A stretch of DNA of 64,000 bases, from assembly GCF_000428765.1 (NCBI RefSeq), contig NZ_KE386797.1:109449-173448 (forward strand). Reading direction: 5' to 3'. Source of the stretch: Brevundimonas aveniformis DSM 17977. GTDB lineage: Bacteria; Pseudomonadota; Alphaproteobacteria; Caulobacterales; Caulobacteraceae. The position numbers and the translations under genes were made by a program. The notes below the pieces were generated by a model that worked only from the letters and a program-made list of their open reading frames with translations, was not told where the DNA came from and made no database searches. Below, piece after piece: positions 1 to 8,267 of this stretch; within the stretch, counting starts at the first letter, position 1, and every line of letters begins with the position of its first letter.

Positions 1-291
1 ATGCGAGCGAACAACCGGACCGAAGGCGCGCGAACCACCGACGAACTGCGGGGCCCGACGCGAACCGTGACGAGCGCCGCCGGTCCCCTTCTGCTTGTAC
101 ATCTTCTTGCCGGTGCGGCTGTTCTCGTTACGCGTCTGAACCTTGTGGGTTCCGGCGCGGCGCTTGGCCAGCTGCCACACGACACAACGCTGCAGGATGT
201 CCGCGCGGATCTCCTTGATCCCGAAGACGTCGTCGTTCAGCTCGATGTCGCCGGCGGCCTTGCCGTCCAGCTTGGTGACGGAGAGTTTCAT
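1..291 (-). CDS. rplD: 50S ribosomal protein L4 (partial, runs off the left edge)
   Basis: L4 is an early-assembling large-subunit protein whose extended loop lines the peptide exit tunnel; in many bacteria it also represses its own operon. The N-terminal 97 residues are visible, beginning [18 protein letters not shown] and including the RNA-binding stretch around residues 58-75 ([18 protein letters not shown]), which is diagnostic. The ATG shares its A with the rplC stop codon (TGATG at 289-293), so translation is probably coupled. The gene continues beyond position 1, so its C-terminus cannot be judged. Confidence 0.97.
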   Translation of the reverse strand, partial: MKLSVTKLDGKAAGDIELNDDVFGIKEIRADILQRCVVWQLAKRRAGTHKVQTRNENSRTGKKMYKQKGTGGARHGSRRAPQFVGGSRAFGPVVRSH

Positions 292-1043
292 CAGGCTTCG
301 TCCCCGTTGGTTTCAGCGGCCGGAGCTTCTTCGGCCGGCGTTTCCGCAGCGGCCTTCGGAGCAGCGCCCGACGTCTTGAAGGCACCCGGAACCGGCGCGC
401 CCTCGGGCAGCTTGCCCTTCACGGCGTCGCGGACGTTGACGTAGGTGCCGTCATGGCCGGGGACAGCGCCCTTGACCAGGATCAGGCCACGCTCGGCGTC
501 AACACGAACGATGGTGAGGTTCTGGGTGGTGACAGTCTCGGTCCCGTAGTGACCGGCCATCTTCTTGCCCGGGAAGGTCCGGCCCGGATCCTGGCGGTTA
601 CCCGTCGAACCGTGCGAGCGGTGCGACACCGACACGCCGTGCGTGGCGCGCAGGCCGCCGAAGTTCCAGCGCTTCATGGCCCCGGCGAAACCCTTACCGA
701 TGGTTTCACCCTGGATGTCGACCAGCTGGCCTTCGACGAAGTGGTCAGCAGTCAGCTCGGCACCGACGTCGATGAGGTTGCCCTCGGCGACGCGGAACTC
801 GCGAACGACGCGCTTGGGCTCGACTTCAGCCTTGGCGAAGTTGGCGCGCTCAGCCTTGGTGGTGTTCTTGGCCTTCTTAGAGCCGGCACCGAGCTGAAGC
901 GCGACGTAGCCGTCACGATCCTTGGTGCGCTGACCGACGACCTGGCAGCCATCGAGCGAAAGCACAGTGACGCCGACCTGCTGGCCGTCGTCTGCGAAAA
1001 TGCGGGTCATGCCCACTTTCTTGGCGATCAGACCGGTACGCAT
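291..1043 (-). CDS. rplC: 50S ribosomal protein L3
   Basis: L3 nucleates 50S assembly close to the peptidyl-transferase centre. The 250-residue protein opens [16 protein letters not shown], carries the central loop [19 protein letters not shown] (about residues 124-142) and the conserved [23 protein letters not shown] stretch that reaches toward the active site (only part quoted by family convention). It has an Ala/Glu-rich C-terminal tail of about 35 residues ([20 protein letters not shown]) that is longer than in E. coli but common in Alphaproteobacteria. It lies 4 nt downstream of rpsJ and overlaps rplD by one base, as in the S10 operon. Confidence 0.97.
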   Translation of the reverse strand: MRTGLIAKKVGMTRIFADDGQQVGVTVLSLDGCQVVGQRTKDRDGYVALQLGAGSKKAKNTTKAERANFAKAEVEPKRVVREFRVAEGNLIDVGAELTADHFVEGQLVDIQGETIGKGFAGAMKRWNFGGLRATHGVSVSHRSHGSTGNRQDPGRTFPGKKMAGHYGTETVTTQNLTIVRVDAERGLILVKGAVPGHDGTYVNVRDAVKGKLPEGAPVPGAFKTSGAAPKAAAETPAEEAPAAETNGDEA

Positions 1044-1047
1044 CGGC

Positions 1048-1359
1048 CTAGCCCCCCAGCTTGATCGAGATGTCGACGCCGGCCGAGAGGTCGAGCTTCA
1101 TCAGCGCGTCGACGGTCTGCGGGGTCGGGTCGATGATGTCCAGCACGCGCTTGTGCGTGCGCATCTCGAACTGCTCGCGCGACTTCTTATCGACGTGCGG
1201 CGAGCGGTTGACGGTGAATTTTTCAATCAGCGTAGGCAGCGGAATCGGGCCGCGCACCTGGGCGCCCGTTCTCTTGGCCGTGTTGACGATCTCGCGCGTG
1301 GAAAAATCCAAGACGCGGTGATCGAAGGCCTTCAGCCTGATGCGGATGCTCTGATCCAT
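1048..1359 (-). CDS. rpsJ: 30S ribosomal protein S10
   Basis: S10 (also the antitermination factor NusE) is the first gene of the S10 operon. The 103-residue sequence contains [14 protein letters not shown] at residues 5-18 and [20 protein letters not shown] in the middle, both hallmark segments. It is followed 4 nt later by rplC. In many alphaproteobacterial genomes tuf directly precedes rpsJ; here the 273 bp upstream (1360-1632) holds no recognisable gene and then a lipoprotein gene on the same strand, so the operon promoter probably lies in 1360-1632, though I could not single out convincing -35/-10 boxes. Confidence 0.97.
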   Translation of the reverse strand: MDQSIRIRLKAFDHRVLDFSTREIVNTAKRTGAQVRGPIPLPTLIEKFTVNRSPHVDKKSREQFEMRTHKRVLDIIDPTPQTVDALMKLDLSAGVDISIKLGG

Positions 1360-1632
1360 ATCGGTTGTGTTCCCAGATGCGGCGGACCGCGTCCTCTAGA
1401 CTTTTCAAAGACCGGAGCCCTCAGGCCGAAGCCCTCAGACACGCTTTCCGCAAAAACGATCGGCCCACGCGGAAGCCGCGAAGGCCGTAGAAATCCCAAG
1501 AAGCTGCAAAGAACAGTGACTTAGGTCGTTCCTGCGAACCGCGTCTGCCCCCGAAGGGACACAGCCGATCCAACAAGAGGCGCGCTTATGCCGTTCGATT
1601 CCGTTTCCGTCAAGCGCGTCCGGCGCGAATTC

Positions 1633-2235
1633 TCACTGCGAACTGGTCCAGCCCATCGGATTGAAATCCTCGTCGCCCGAGACGACGACCAGACGCCTGG
1701 CCGCCGCATCATAGGTCATTTCGATCTCGCAGTCGCCGGGACCGGACTGTCCCTCACAATAGGTGTGATGAACGCGGGCGCGCACCCGACCGTCCCCTTC
1801 AGCCACGACCTCGTTTGCATTGGCGTCAAACACCTGGACCAGCCCGTCGGGCGTTGAGGCGAAGAGGCGGTGGCGACATCCGCCGGTTCCGCACCACTGG
1901 GTGGACCCGGCCTCGGTGTAGTCCAGCAGCCAGTCCTCCCGGCCATCCGGGCTGACGTCGACCAACCGGATCATGTCCTGCGGGGCTTGGTCGATCAGGG
2001 GTGGGCGATTGGTTGGGTTGTTGTCGTCGTCATAGACACGGTTGATGTCGCGCACAGCGATCCAGGTAAGGCCCTCGGGGACTTCGTGTCCTGCCCCGGC
2101 CGCCGCGCCGGCCGACTGCATGGCCTCACCCGCAGCCCGGACGGCTCCGCCGCCGTCTTCGTTGGCATCCGCCGCGCCCGACCCACAGCCGGCGGCGAGC
2201 AGGGCGGCAAGGGCGCAGACAAGACGGCGGGGCAT
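1633..2235 (-). CDS. Putative lipoprotein of unknown function
   Basis: The 200-residue protein starts MPRRLVCALAALLAAGCGSG: a short basic n-region, a hydrophobic core and a lipobox-like LAAGC (Cys17), pointing to lipidation and export to the envelope. The start at 2235 is preferred over one 9 codons upstream because GGAGAA lies 7-8 nt before it and the signal peptide begins directly. The mature part starts with a low-complexity Gly/Ala/Asp segment, then a globular region with paired cysteines (WCGTGGCRHRLF; YCEGQSGPGDCEIEM), suggesting a disulfide-stabilised extracytoplasmic domain. The ending KLVVVSGDEDFNPMGW-like segment resembles other proteobacterial periplasmic proteins, but I do not recognise the family. 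Confidence 0.75.
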   Translation of the reverse strand: MPRRLVCALAALLAAGCGSGAADANEDGGGAVRAAGEAMQSAGAAAGAGHEVPEGLTWIAVRDINRVYDDDNNPTNRPPLIDQAPQDMIRLVDVSPDGREDWLLDYTEAGSTQWCGTGGCRHRLFASTPDGLVQVFDANANEVVAEGDGRVRARVHHTYCEGQSGPGDCEIEMTYDAAARRLVVVSGDEDFNPMGWTSSQ

Positions 2236-2306
2236 GGCAACTTCTCCAACTGACGTCGACAAGGATCGCCAACGCCACCTATCAGGGCAACCCCTCCAGT
2301 CCTGAT

Positions 2307-3179
2307 CTATGATCCGACGTTCAGATCTCCCGAGCCGAGGATTGTCCGATCCACGGCCCCCGTGACACGCCGGACCGTGACATCCCCCGAGCCGACGATC
2401 GACACATCGAGGTTCCCGACCTCGCCCTCAAAGACCACATCGCCGGAGCCGGCCACTGCCACATCCAGCTGAGGTGCTTGTCCACTGCGGACGCGGACCG
2501 TGCCCGACCCACCGATGGCAATATCGGTATTGCCGTTGACGGACATCAGCGACACGTCACCCGATCCTCCAATGGCGACCTCGGCGGCCCCGCTGATGGC
2601 CGCGACAGACGCGCTGCCGGAACCGCCGATGGCAACCTCAGCCGAGCGGGCGGTTCCCGCGCGAACGTCTCCTGACCCGCCTATCGCGATCGACAGCTCG
2701 CCGGACGTATTGGCCACCGACCAGTCCCCACAGCCCCCTGCGCCCAGCTCGGTGCCGGCAGAGCGCCCGATAGCTCCCCAGATGGCGCCTTCGGCATTCA
2801 GGTTCACCTCCATGGGCGTACGGATAACGATCAAGGGGGCGTCAGCCATTTCGATGGTGCCGTGATCGCGGACAGTCACCTGGACCCCCGCCGGCATCTG
2901 GGTCGGGTCCACCACGAAGTCACTGGAACGACAGTTTCCGATCCGACGACGGAGCCCACCCTCGATCAGCACATCGCGGCCCCGCCGACGCACCTCGATG
3001 GCCGGCAGGGTGGAAGAGCCCGCGTCCACCGACACCTGGATATCGGTTCGCTCTTCCGGGATGACCACGACCCGCGCCACCGTATTGCGGATCTGGACCT
3101 CCTGTGCCTGGGCCGCCGAGGCCAGGATTATCGTGGTCGTCAGCGCGCCGAGTGCGACGAAAATGGCGGGTTTGATCAT
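2307..3179 (-). CDS. Secreted GIN-domain (DUF2807-type) beta-helix protein
   Basis: The 290-residue protein has a cleavable signal peptide (MIKPAIFVALGALTTTIILA followed by SAAQA). From about residue 150 onward it is a series of near-repeats of the form (A/V)IGGSG(D/S)(V/A), with at least seven GSGD/GSGS units (for example AIGGSGDVSLMSVNG and VAGSGDVVFEGEVG). This spacing of roughly 20 residues is typical of the DUF2807/head-GIN family, predicted to fold as a parallel beta-helix and often cell-surface or periplasmic. A GGAG ribosome-binding site lies just before the ATG. Function is unknown in the family; adhesion has been proposed. It stands alone between lipoprotein and cupin genes. Confidence 0.8.
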   Translation of the reverse strand: MIKPAIFVALGALTTTIILASAAQAQEVQIRNTVARVVVIPEERTDIQVSVDAGSSTLPAIEVRRRGRDVLIEGGLRRRIGNCRSSDFVVDPTQMPAGVQVTVRDHGTIEMADAPLIVIRTPMEVNLNAEGAIWGAIGRSAGTELGAGGCGDWSVANTSGELSIAIGGSGDVRAGTARSAEVAIGGSGSASVAAISGAAEVAIGGSGDVSLMSVNGNTDIAIGGSGTVRVRSGQAPQLDVAVAGSGDVVFEGEVGNLDVSIVGSGDVTVRRVTGAVDRTILGSGDLNVGS

Positions 3180-3292
3180 GGTGGCTCCCCAGGGTGCGGA
3201 CTGTGTTGCCGAACCCTGGGGGTGCCTGTGCCTCGAGTCACTTTAAATCGAGGTCATGACATCTCTGTCATCTAGGCACCGGCGTGCGGCGG

Positions 3293-4189
3293 TCAGGCCA
3301 GTGAACCGGCCCCGTCAGCCGACCTGGCATCCGGCTCGAAGCTGCGCTCGAAATCCATCAGGCGGCTCTTGACCATGCCGGTGCGCTTCAAGGCCACCGA
3401 GGCGGCCCATCTGGCCGCCAGGCCGGGCGTGGACAGTTGATCGGTGGCTCCCGGCTTGAAGCCGCGCGCGCGCATCGTCCCGTGGGTGAACAGCGCCCCG
3501 TTGCGGAACCGCGACCCCCAGGTCTGGAAATCCATCGACAGCGACACACAGAAGGCCGACAGGTTCTCAACCCGGTGCGGCGCATACAGGGGCCAGGTCA
3601 GGGCCTGCCCCGGCTCCAGATCAACCACCGTCGCATCGGCGTCAAAGGCCTGGCTGTAGGGAATCTCTTCGGTCGTCTGGCGCATGACCACCTGTTCCAT
3701 CGACCGCTCCGGCAGGTGGGCTTCGTCGCCGGGATAGACCCACAAACGCTTGCGGCCCCGCATGTGGAACAGCACCACGCCCGCCGGGTCGAAATGGTAG
3801 GGCACCCGCGCCTTGGGTGATGACAGGATCAACTGCCCGGACAAGGTGGTCGGGCGCAGGCCCGGGTAGCTGGCCTTGATCGGATCAAAGGCCTTCATCA
3901 CCTCGGCCCAGAGCGCCGGATGGCCCGTCTCGACCTCGCGCAGATTGACCCACAGGCGACCCTTCTGGATAGCCTCCAGCAAATCAGCGCCTGACGAAGC
4001 CCCGCGCGCACCTGTCCGCAGGGACACCTGACCGGCATCGTCATAATCATACAGGTTGATGTCGAACAGCTCGGCTGGATAGCGGTCCAGGAGCTCAGCC
4101 AGGGCCGCGTCGGTGACCAGGCCGCTGTCAGCAATGCGATGGTCGAAGACGCGGGGTTCGAAGATCGGACCGGGATAGCGGGTGGTCAT
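3293..4189 (-). CDS. JmjC/cupin-like Fe(II)/2-oxoglutarate-dependent oxygenase candidate
   Basis: The 298-residue protein has a double-stranded beta-helix region with an HxD pair (YHFDPAG, His132/Asp134), followed by FHMRGRKRLWVYPG, and a distal histidine at residue 205 (APHRVENLSAF). That H-x-D...H triad is what Fe(II)/2OG oxygenases of the cupin-8/JmjC class use, so catalysis is plausible; the substrate is unknown. I chose the ATG at 4189 rather than an upstream in-frame start because it sits 1 nt after the stop of the acetyltransferase gene, giving a tight operon and removing an unlikely Arg-rich extension that would overlap that gene. Co-expression suggests that both enzymes act on the same molecule or pathway. 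Confidence 0.75.
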   Translation of the reverse strand: MTTRYPGPIFEPRVFDHRIADSGLVTDAALAELLDRYPAELFDINLYDYDDAGQVSLRTGARGASSGADLLEAIQKGRLWVNLREVETGHPALWAEVMKAFDPIKASYPGLRPTTLSGQLILSSPKARVPYHFDPAGVVLFHMRGRKRLWVYPGDEAHLPERSMEQVVMRQTTEEIPYSQAFDADATVVDLEPGQALTWPLYAPHRVENLSAFCVSLSMDFQTWGSRFRNGALFTHGTMRARGFKPGATDQLSTPGLAARWAASVALKRTGMVKSRLMDFERSFEPDARSADGAGSLA

Positions 4190-4190
4190 T

Positions 4191-5327
4191 TCAAGCAGCC
4201 CCTGATTGGGAATGGGAGGCGAGGCGATCCAGTCCCGCCGCAGCCGATGAGGCCGCGCCTCGCAGTCGCCCCACAGTGGTCGTCTCACACGCTTCGACCA
4301 CCGCCCAGCGTCGGCGCAAGCTGCCCGTCAACGCCTTGGCAGGGCCAACCGAGACACGGTCCAGGGCCGTGTGCGCCATCTTGCGCCAGGCTGACCGGTA
4401 CACGACTTTTTCGGTGACCCAGTCTTCCTTGTTGCAGAAGTACTTCTTGTAGAATTCCCCGGCGAAGCCGAAGTCGAAGACGCTGAAGCCTTCCGGAGCC
4501 TTGAGCCGCATGGTGTCCTGGCTCAGCAAGATCCCCGGCGAGCACCGCGCCGCGTCCGCCGCATAGGACGGGAACCAGAAATGGTAGCGCGAGCCGCCGT
4601 ACAGGCTGAACTCCAGGGCGGCGGGGCGATCCCCCGCCCACAGAATGGCCAGGGCGGCACCGAAATCCGGGCGATCCGCCGCCATCAGTGCCTTGAGCAC
4701 ATCGACCGTCCAGCCGCAGGCAAAGACGTCATGGCGACCGGTACGCTGGTACTGGTCCCGCTTCCAGGCGATCAATTCATCCAGGCGCGCGGGGTCGCGA
4801 ACGTCCACCTCGGTCCACACCTCGCCACCCCGGTCGCGGGCCAGCGAACGCCTTGCCCGCTCTTTGTCCTTGAAGAACTTGGTATGGGACTGCATCCGCT
4901 CGGCGAAATAGGCGTCCCAACCATCGGGCAGGCTGGCCATCAGCACCTGGGCATTCGGCCCGCCGTAGTCCGCCGGCACCCAGCCGTTCACCCTCAGCGT
5001 TTCGGCCTCAAGGAATCCGGGAATAGCAGCCAGCAAGGGGCGCTGCTGGCCGGGGGCCAGGATCAGACCATGATAGTCATTCATCGGAGCCGCCAGCGGC
5101 TGCGCCGCCCGACCCCGCATCTGATACGGGAAAAAGCCGACGATCTGACCGTCGCGATGGAACACCGCCACACGGGCGTCGGGAACGACCTGGCCGGCGA
5201 TCTCCGTAAAGTCGGGCCAGAAGAAGGGCGAGTCATAGGCCTTGTCGGCCGCGACGAAACTGCGCCACACGGCACGCTCGCCATCGCCCAGTTCATCGGC
5301 GCGGATCAGGTCTACCTTGAGATTCAT
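4191..5327 (-). CDS. CelD/BcsL-type (acetyltransf_6) GNAT acyltransferase
   Basis: The 378-residue protein matches the double-GNAT/FemAB-like layout of CelD/BcsL proteins: an N-terminal domain with HRDGQIVGFFPYQMRG (about residues 57-72), a middle region, and a C-terminal domain with PAALEFSLYGGSRYHFWFPS and FGFAGEFYKKYFCNKEDWV. These enzymes transfer acyl or aminoacyl groups and are often found in exopolysaccharide or cell-envelope loci. The gene is followed directly by the JmjC-like cupin gene. Its upstream region carries two copies of a quasi-palindromic motif (5351-5392), so the pair may be under its own repressor. No signal peptide; cytoplasmic. Confidence 0.78.
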   Translation of the reverse strand: MNLKVDLIRADELGDGERAVWRSFVAADKAYDSPFFWPDFTEIAGQVVPDARVAVFHRDGQIVGFFPYQMRGRAAQPLAAPMNDYHGLILAPGQQRPLLAAIPGFLEAETLRVNGWVPADYGGPNAQVLMASLPDGWDAYFAERMQSHTKFFKDKERARRSLARDRGGEVWTEVDVRDPARLDELIAWKRDQYQRTGRHDVFACGWTVDVLKALMAADRPDFGAALAILWAGDRPAALEFSLYGGSRYHFWFPSYAADAARCSPGILLSQDTMRLKAPEGFSVFDFGFAGEFYKKYFCNKEDWVTEKVVYRSAWRKMAHTALDRVSVGPAKALTGSLRRRWAVVEACETTTVGRLRGAASSAAAGLDRLASHSQSGAA

Positions 5328-5350
5328 GGGCCCTTCTCTTTGGGCCCACG

Positions 5351-5392
5351 TTACCGAGTTGGTGTTTCGACACGGTTCACCGAGATGGTGAA
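5351..5392. promoter_or_regulatory. Twin quasi-palindromic motif upstream of the acyltransferase-cupin operon
   Basis: Two related 14-mers, TTACCGAGTTGGTG (5351-5364) and TCACCGAGATGGTG (5377-5390), are offset by 26 bp. The second is the core of a perfect inverted repeat TTCACC-GAGAT-GGTGAA (5376-5392). They sit between the stop of the adenosine deaminase gene and the start of the acyltransferase gene, just upstream of a second palindrome (GGGCCC pair around 5329-5348). The arrangement is like tandem operators for a dimeric repressor; the right-hand palindrome could alternatively be a weak terminator for the deaminase gene, but no U-tract follows on the minus strand. Confidence 0.4.
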
Positions 5393-5399
5393 TGAAAGC

Positions 5400-6932
5400 C
5401 TACCGGTTCACCGCGCGTCTCTCGGTCCAGTCGCGCTCGAACTCAGACAGGGCGATCTCGAACCTCAGCTGTTCAAGGGCCCGCGGGCTGGCGTCGCGCA
5501 AGCGATCACAGGCTTCCGAGGTCCGGCCCGTGGCCAGATAGTCTGCACAGGCTTCAACCGGCTGCGCATAGCGGCCCGGATCGCGCCAGATCCCCTCCCC
5601 CGGCAGGAAGCTGAAGGCCAGGGCGTTGCGCGCGGATGTCACCAGATCCTCGTAGGTCGCGCCGGTGTCCAGAACCGCCCGGGCGTACTCGTTCGACAGG
5701 TCTGATCGCGAGATGCCGGGATCGTCCGTCGTATAGACCACCGGAACCCCGGCCTGCCGCAGCCAGATCACCGGATGATCCTCCCCCTCGACACCCAGAA
5801 TGGTGGCGTTGGACGTCAGATTGACCTCGACCGCGATGCCGTCTGAGGCCATGCGCCCGACCAGGGCGTGGGCGTCCCGCTCATGGGGGACAGCGACCCC
5901 GTGACCGATACGGCGCGCGCCGGCCTGAACCGCCTGTGTGACATGGTCGCTGATCTCGACGGGCGTGGCATAATCCAGGGTCAACTCACCGGCATGGAGC
6001 GATGCCGGAACCCCCCGGTCGCTCAGATGCCGGAACATCTCCATGTGGGCGTCATAGTTGGCTAGGGCATTGGGGTGGTCTTCGGGTGCCACCAGTTGCA
6101 ACCCCACCCACCGCGGGTCCGCCGCGATCAGCGCCTCGCCCAGGGCCAGCTGGCCATAGGTCTGGGCCGGCGGGACCAGCCGATTGGCCTGGATCAGGAA
6201 ACGAACAGCGACCCCGCAGCCGATTGAGCTGCTCCACACATAATCATCGGGCAAGCCGTCGGGCCGGTCGCAGCGCAGCAACTGACGCGCGCGCGTCTGC
6301 ATCTCTTCCGTCTCGGCCATGGCGGCCTGCACCAGGGCCGGCAGGTCGTCCGCCAGGGCCGCGTCCATGGCCGCAAGATCATGCCCGTCACCCGCCGCGG
6401 CACCTGCGTCACGCGAGGCGCGTGACTGCGGCATCCACATCACCTCGACGTAGAGGGTGTTCTGCAACGCCAGGGTGGTCATCAGGTCGGCCAGCATGTC
6501 GCCGCGCCGAAAATCCCGGGTCCAGCCGAACCGGTCGAAGGCCGTGAAAAACTGGTCGTGCCCATTCCGTCCTGCGAACGCAGGCAGGCGCGTCGACAGA
6601 CTGTCCATCATCAGGGATCGCTGATCCGGGGTCAGGGCCGACGCCAGCACCAGATCACCCGCGGGCGTGCACGGGTCGGTCAGCGCCCACCGCACCGTGT
6701 CGACGCACAGCCCGTCTTCGGCCGCCCAGTTAAGATACGTCTCGGCATAGGGCACGCCGGACAGATGGACATGCAGGTCGCCGCCCTTGGGCATGGCCCG
6801 GGTCACAGCCCGAATCTCAGCCCGGCTCATGTCGGAAAAATCGGGACGCAGTTCGACGGCCGGACGAACCTGCCCCCAGGCCGGTGCCACCAGAGCCAGC
6901 CAGGCACCCGCCATAACCGCCAATCGCCGCAT
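5400..6932 (-). CDS. Exported adenosine deaminase-like amidohydrolase
   Basis: The 510-residue protein starts with a signal peptide (MRRLAVMAGAWLALVAPAWG) and then shows the metal-dependent deaminase signature: GGDLHVHLSG (His54 and His56), SLHAGE, RIGHGVAVPHE, and the C-terminal YTTDDPG (Asp pair) that completes the zinc site. These are the adenosine/AMP deaminase family motifs; the size and export signal resemble ADGF/CECR1-type extracellular deaminases, so it probably acts on nucleosides in the periplasm as part of purine salvage. The insertion between residues about 60 and 190 is longer than in cytosolic Add. It is followed by the acyltransferase operon on the same strand after 72 bp. Confidence 0.85.
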   Translation of the reverse strand: MRRLAVMAGAWLALVAPAWGQVRPAVELRPDFSDMSRAEIRAVTRAMPKGGDLHVHLSGVPYAETYLNWAAEDGLCVDTVRWALTDPCTPAGDLVLASALTPDQRSLMMDSLSTRLPAFAGRNGHDQFFTAFDRFGWTRDFRRGDMLADLMTTLALQNTLYVEVMWMPQSRASRDAGAAAGDGHDLAAMDAALADDLPALVQAAMAETEEMQTRARQLLRCDRPDGLPDDYVWSSSIGCGVAVRFLIQANRLVPPAQTYGQLALGEALIAADPRWVGLQLVAPEDHPNALANYDAHMEMFRHLSDRGVPASLHAGELTLDYATPVEISDHVTQAVQAGARRIGHGVAVPHERDAHALVGRMASDGIAVEVNLTSNATILGVEGEDHPVIWLRQAGVPVVYTTDDPGISRSDLSNEYARAVLDTGATYEDLVTSARNALAFSFLPGEGIWRDPGRYAQPVEACADYLATGRTSEACDRLRDASPRALEQLRFEIALSEFERDWTERRAVNR

Positions 6933-7040
6933 TCAGATCTCCCCCAAGCCGAAAGAACCTAGCCCGGTCCTGCTCCGTCGAACAGTCGCCGAATCTGCGG
7001 CCTTGCGCCGGTCCCTGCCCTGCCCGATGTAAGCCTCACC

Positions 7041-8264
7041 ATGGAAAGTCATGCCACGCGCGTCGTCATCATCGGGGCCGGCCACGCCGGCGGCTCGGTC
7101 GCGGGGTTCCTGCGCCAATACGGTTTCGACGGCCCGATCACCCTGATCGGCGACGAGCCGATCCCGCCCTATCAGCGCCCGCCCCTGTCCAAGGCCTGGC
7201 TCAAGGGCGAGGCCGACGCCGACAGCCTGCAACTGAAAGACCCCGCCTGGTGGGCCGACAACGGCTGTGACCTGCGCCTTGGCCAGACCGTCACCGCCAT
7301 CGACCGCGAGGCGAAAACCGTGACGGTCGGCGGCAAGACCATCCCTTACGACGCCCTGGTGCTGGCGACCGGCTCGCGCGCCCGCGCCCTGCCCCTCCCC
7401 GGCGCTGATCTCGACGGCGTCCTGTCCCTGCGCACCGCCGCCGACGCCGAACATCTGAAGGCCCACCTCGGCTCCGGCACGCGCCTCGCCGTCATCGGCG
7501 GCGGCTATGTCGGGCTGGAGGCCGCCGCCTCCGCCATGGCGCTGGGTGGCGCGGCCACCATCATCGAGCGCGAGCCCCGTGTCCTCGCCCGCGTGGCCTC
7601 AGCGCCCGTGTCGGCCTTCTACCAGGCCGCCCACGCCCGGCGCGGCGTCGAGGTCCTGACCAACGCCTCCGTCACCGGCCTCGAAGGCGATGGCGCGGTC
7701 AGCGCCGTGGTCCTGGCCGATGGCCGCCGCATCGCCTGCGACGTCGCCCTCGTCGGCGTCGGGGCCATCGCCAATACTGAGTTGGCGGAAAGCGCCGGCC
7801 TGGACTGCCGCGACGGCGTCCTCGTCGACGCGTCCGCCCGCACCGGCGATCCCGCGATCTGGGCCGTCGGCGACGTTACCCGCCGCCCCGGCGGCCTCTA
7901 CGGCGGCGACATCCGTTTCGAAAGCGTCCCTAACGCTCTGGAACAGGCCAAGCAGGCCGCCTCCGCCATCGCCGGTCGCGATCAGCCACCGCCCGAAGTC
8001 CCCTGGTTCTGGTCCGACCAGTACGATCTCAAGCTCCAGATGGCCGGCCTTGCCACCGACGCCGACCGCCAGATCCTGCGCGGCGACCCCGACAGCGAGC
8101 GTTTCGCCGTCTTCCACCTCAAGGGCGACCTCATCCGCTGTGTCGAGGCCGTCAACGCCCCGCCCGAGTTCATGGCCGGCCGCCTGCTGATCGCCAGACA
8201 GACCCCCATCGACCCCGCCAAACTCGCCGACCCGTCCGTCGGCATGAAGGAGGTCGCGGCCTAG
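7041..8264 (+). CDS. FAD-dependent ferredoxin reductase-type oxidoreductase
   Basis: The 407-residue flavoprotein belongs to the rhodocoxin/putidaredoxin reductase group that passes NAD(P)H electrons to a [2Fe-2S] ferredoxin. Visible motifs are an FAD Rossmann fold (VIIGAGHAGGSVAG, residues 9-22), PYQRPPLSK, LATGSRAR, a second NAD-binding Rossmann fold (AVIGGGYVGLEAA, about 150-162) and the second FAD-binding IWAVGDV with a C-terminal reductase domain (about residues 320-400). No P450 or ferredoxin gene is adjacent; the nearest iron-sulfur protein is the CDGSH protein converging from the other strand 3 nt beyond the stop, so the electron acceptor is unresolved. Confidence 0.88.
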   Translation: MESHATRVVIIGAGHAGGSVAGFLRQYGFDGPITLIGDEPIPPYQRPPLSKAWLKGEADADSLQLKDPAWWADNGCDLRLGQTVTAIDREAKTVTVGGKTIPYDALVLATGSRARALPLPGADLDGVLSLRTAADAEHLKAHLGSGTRLAVIGGGYVGLEAAASAMALGGAATIIEREPRVLARVASAPVSAFYQAAHARRGVEVLTNASVTGLEGDGAVSAVVLADGRRIACDVALVGVGAIANTELAESAGLDCRDGVLVDASARTGDPAIWAVGDVTRRPGGLYGGDIRFESVPNALEQAKQAASAIAGRDQPPPEVPWFWSDQYDLKLQMAGLATDADRQILRGDPDSERFAVFHLKGDLIRCVEAVNAPPEFMAGRLLIARQTPIDPAKLADPSVGMKEVAA

Positions 8265-8267
8265 CCC

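Noticed and set aside
5329-5348. GGGCCC/GGGCCC palindrome as a terminator for the adenosine deaminase gene
   Set aside because: It lies within a few bases of the acyltransferase start and has no U-tract, so it is more likely part of that gene's leader.
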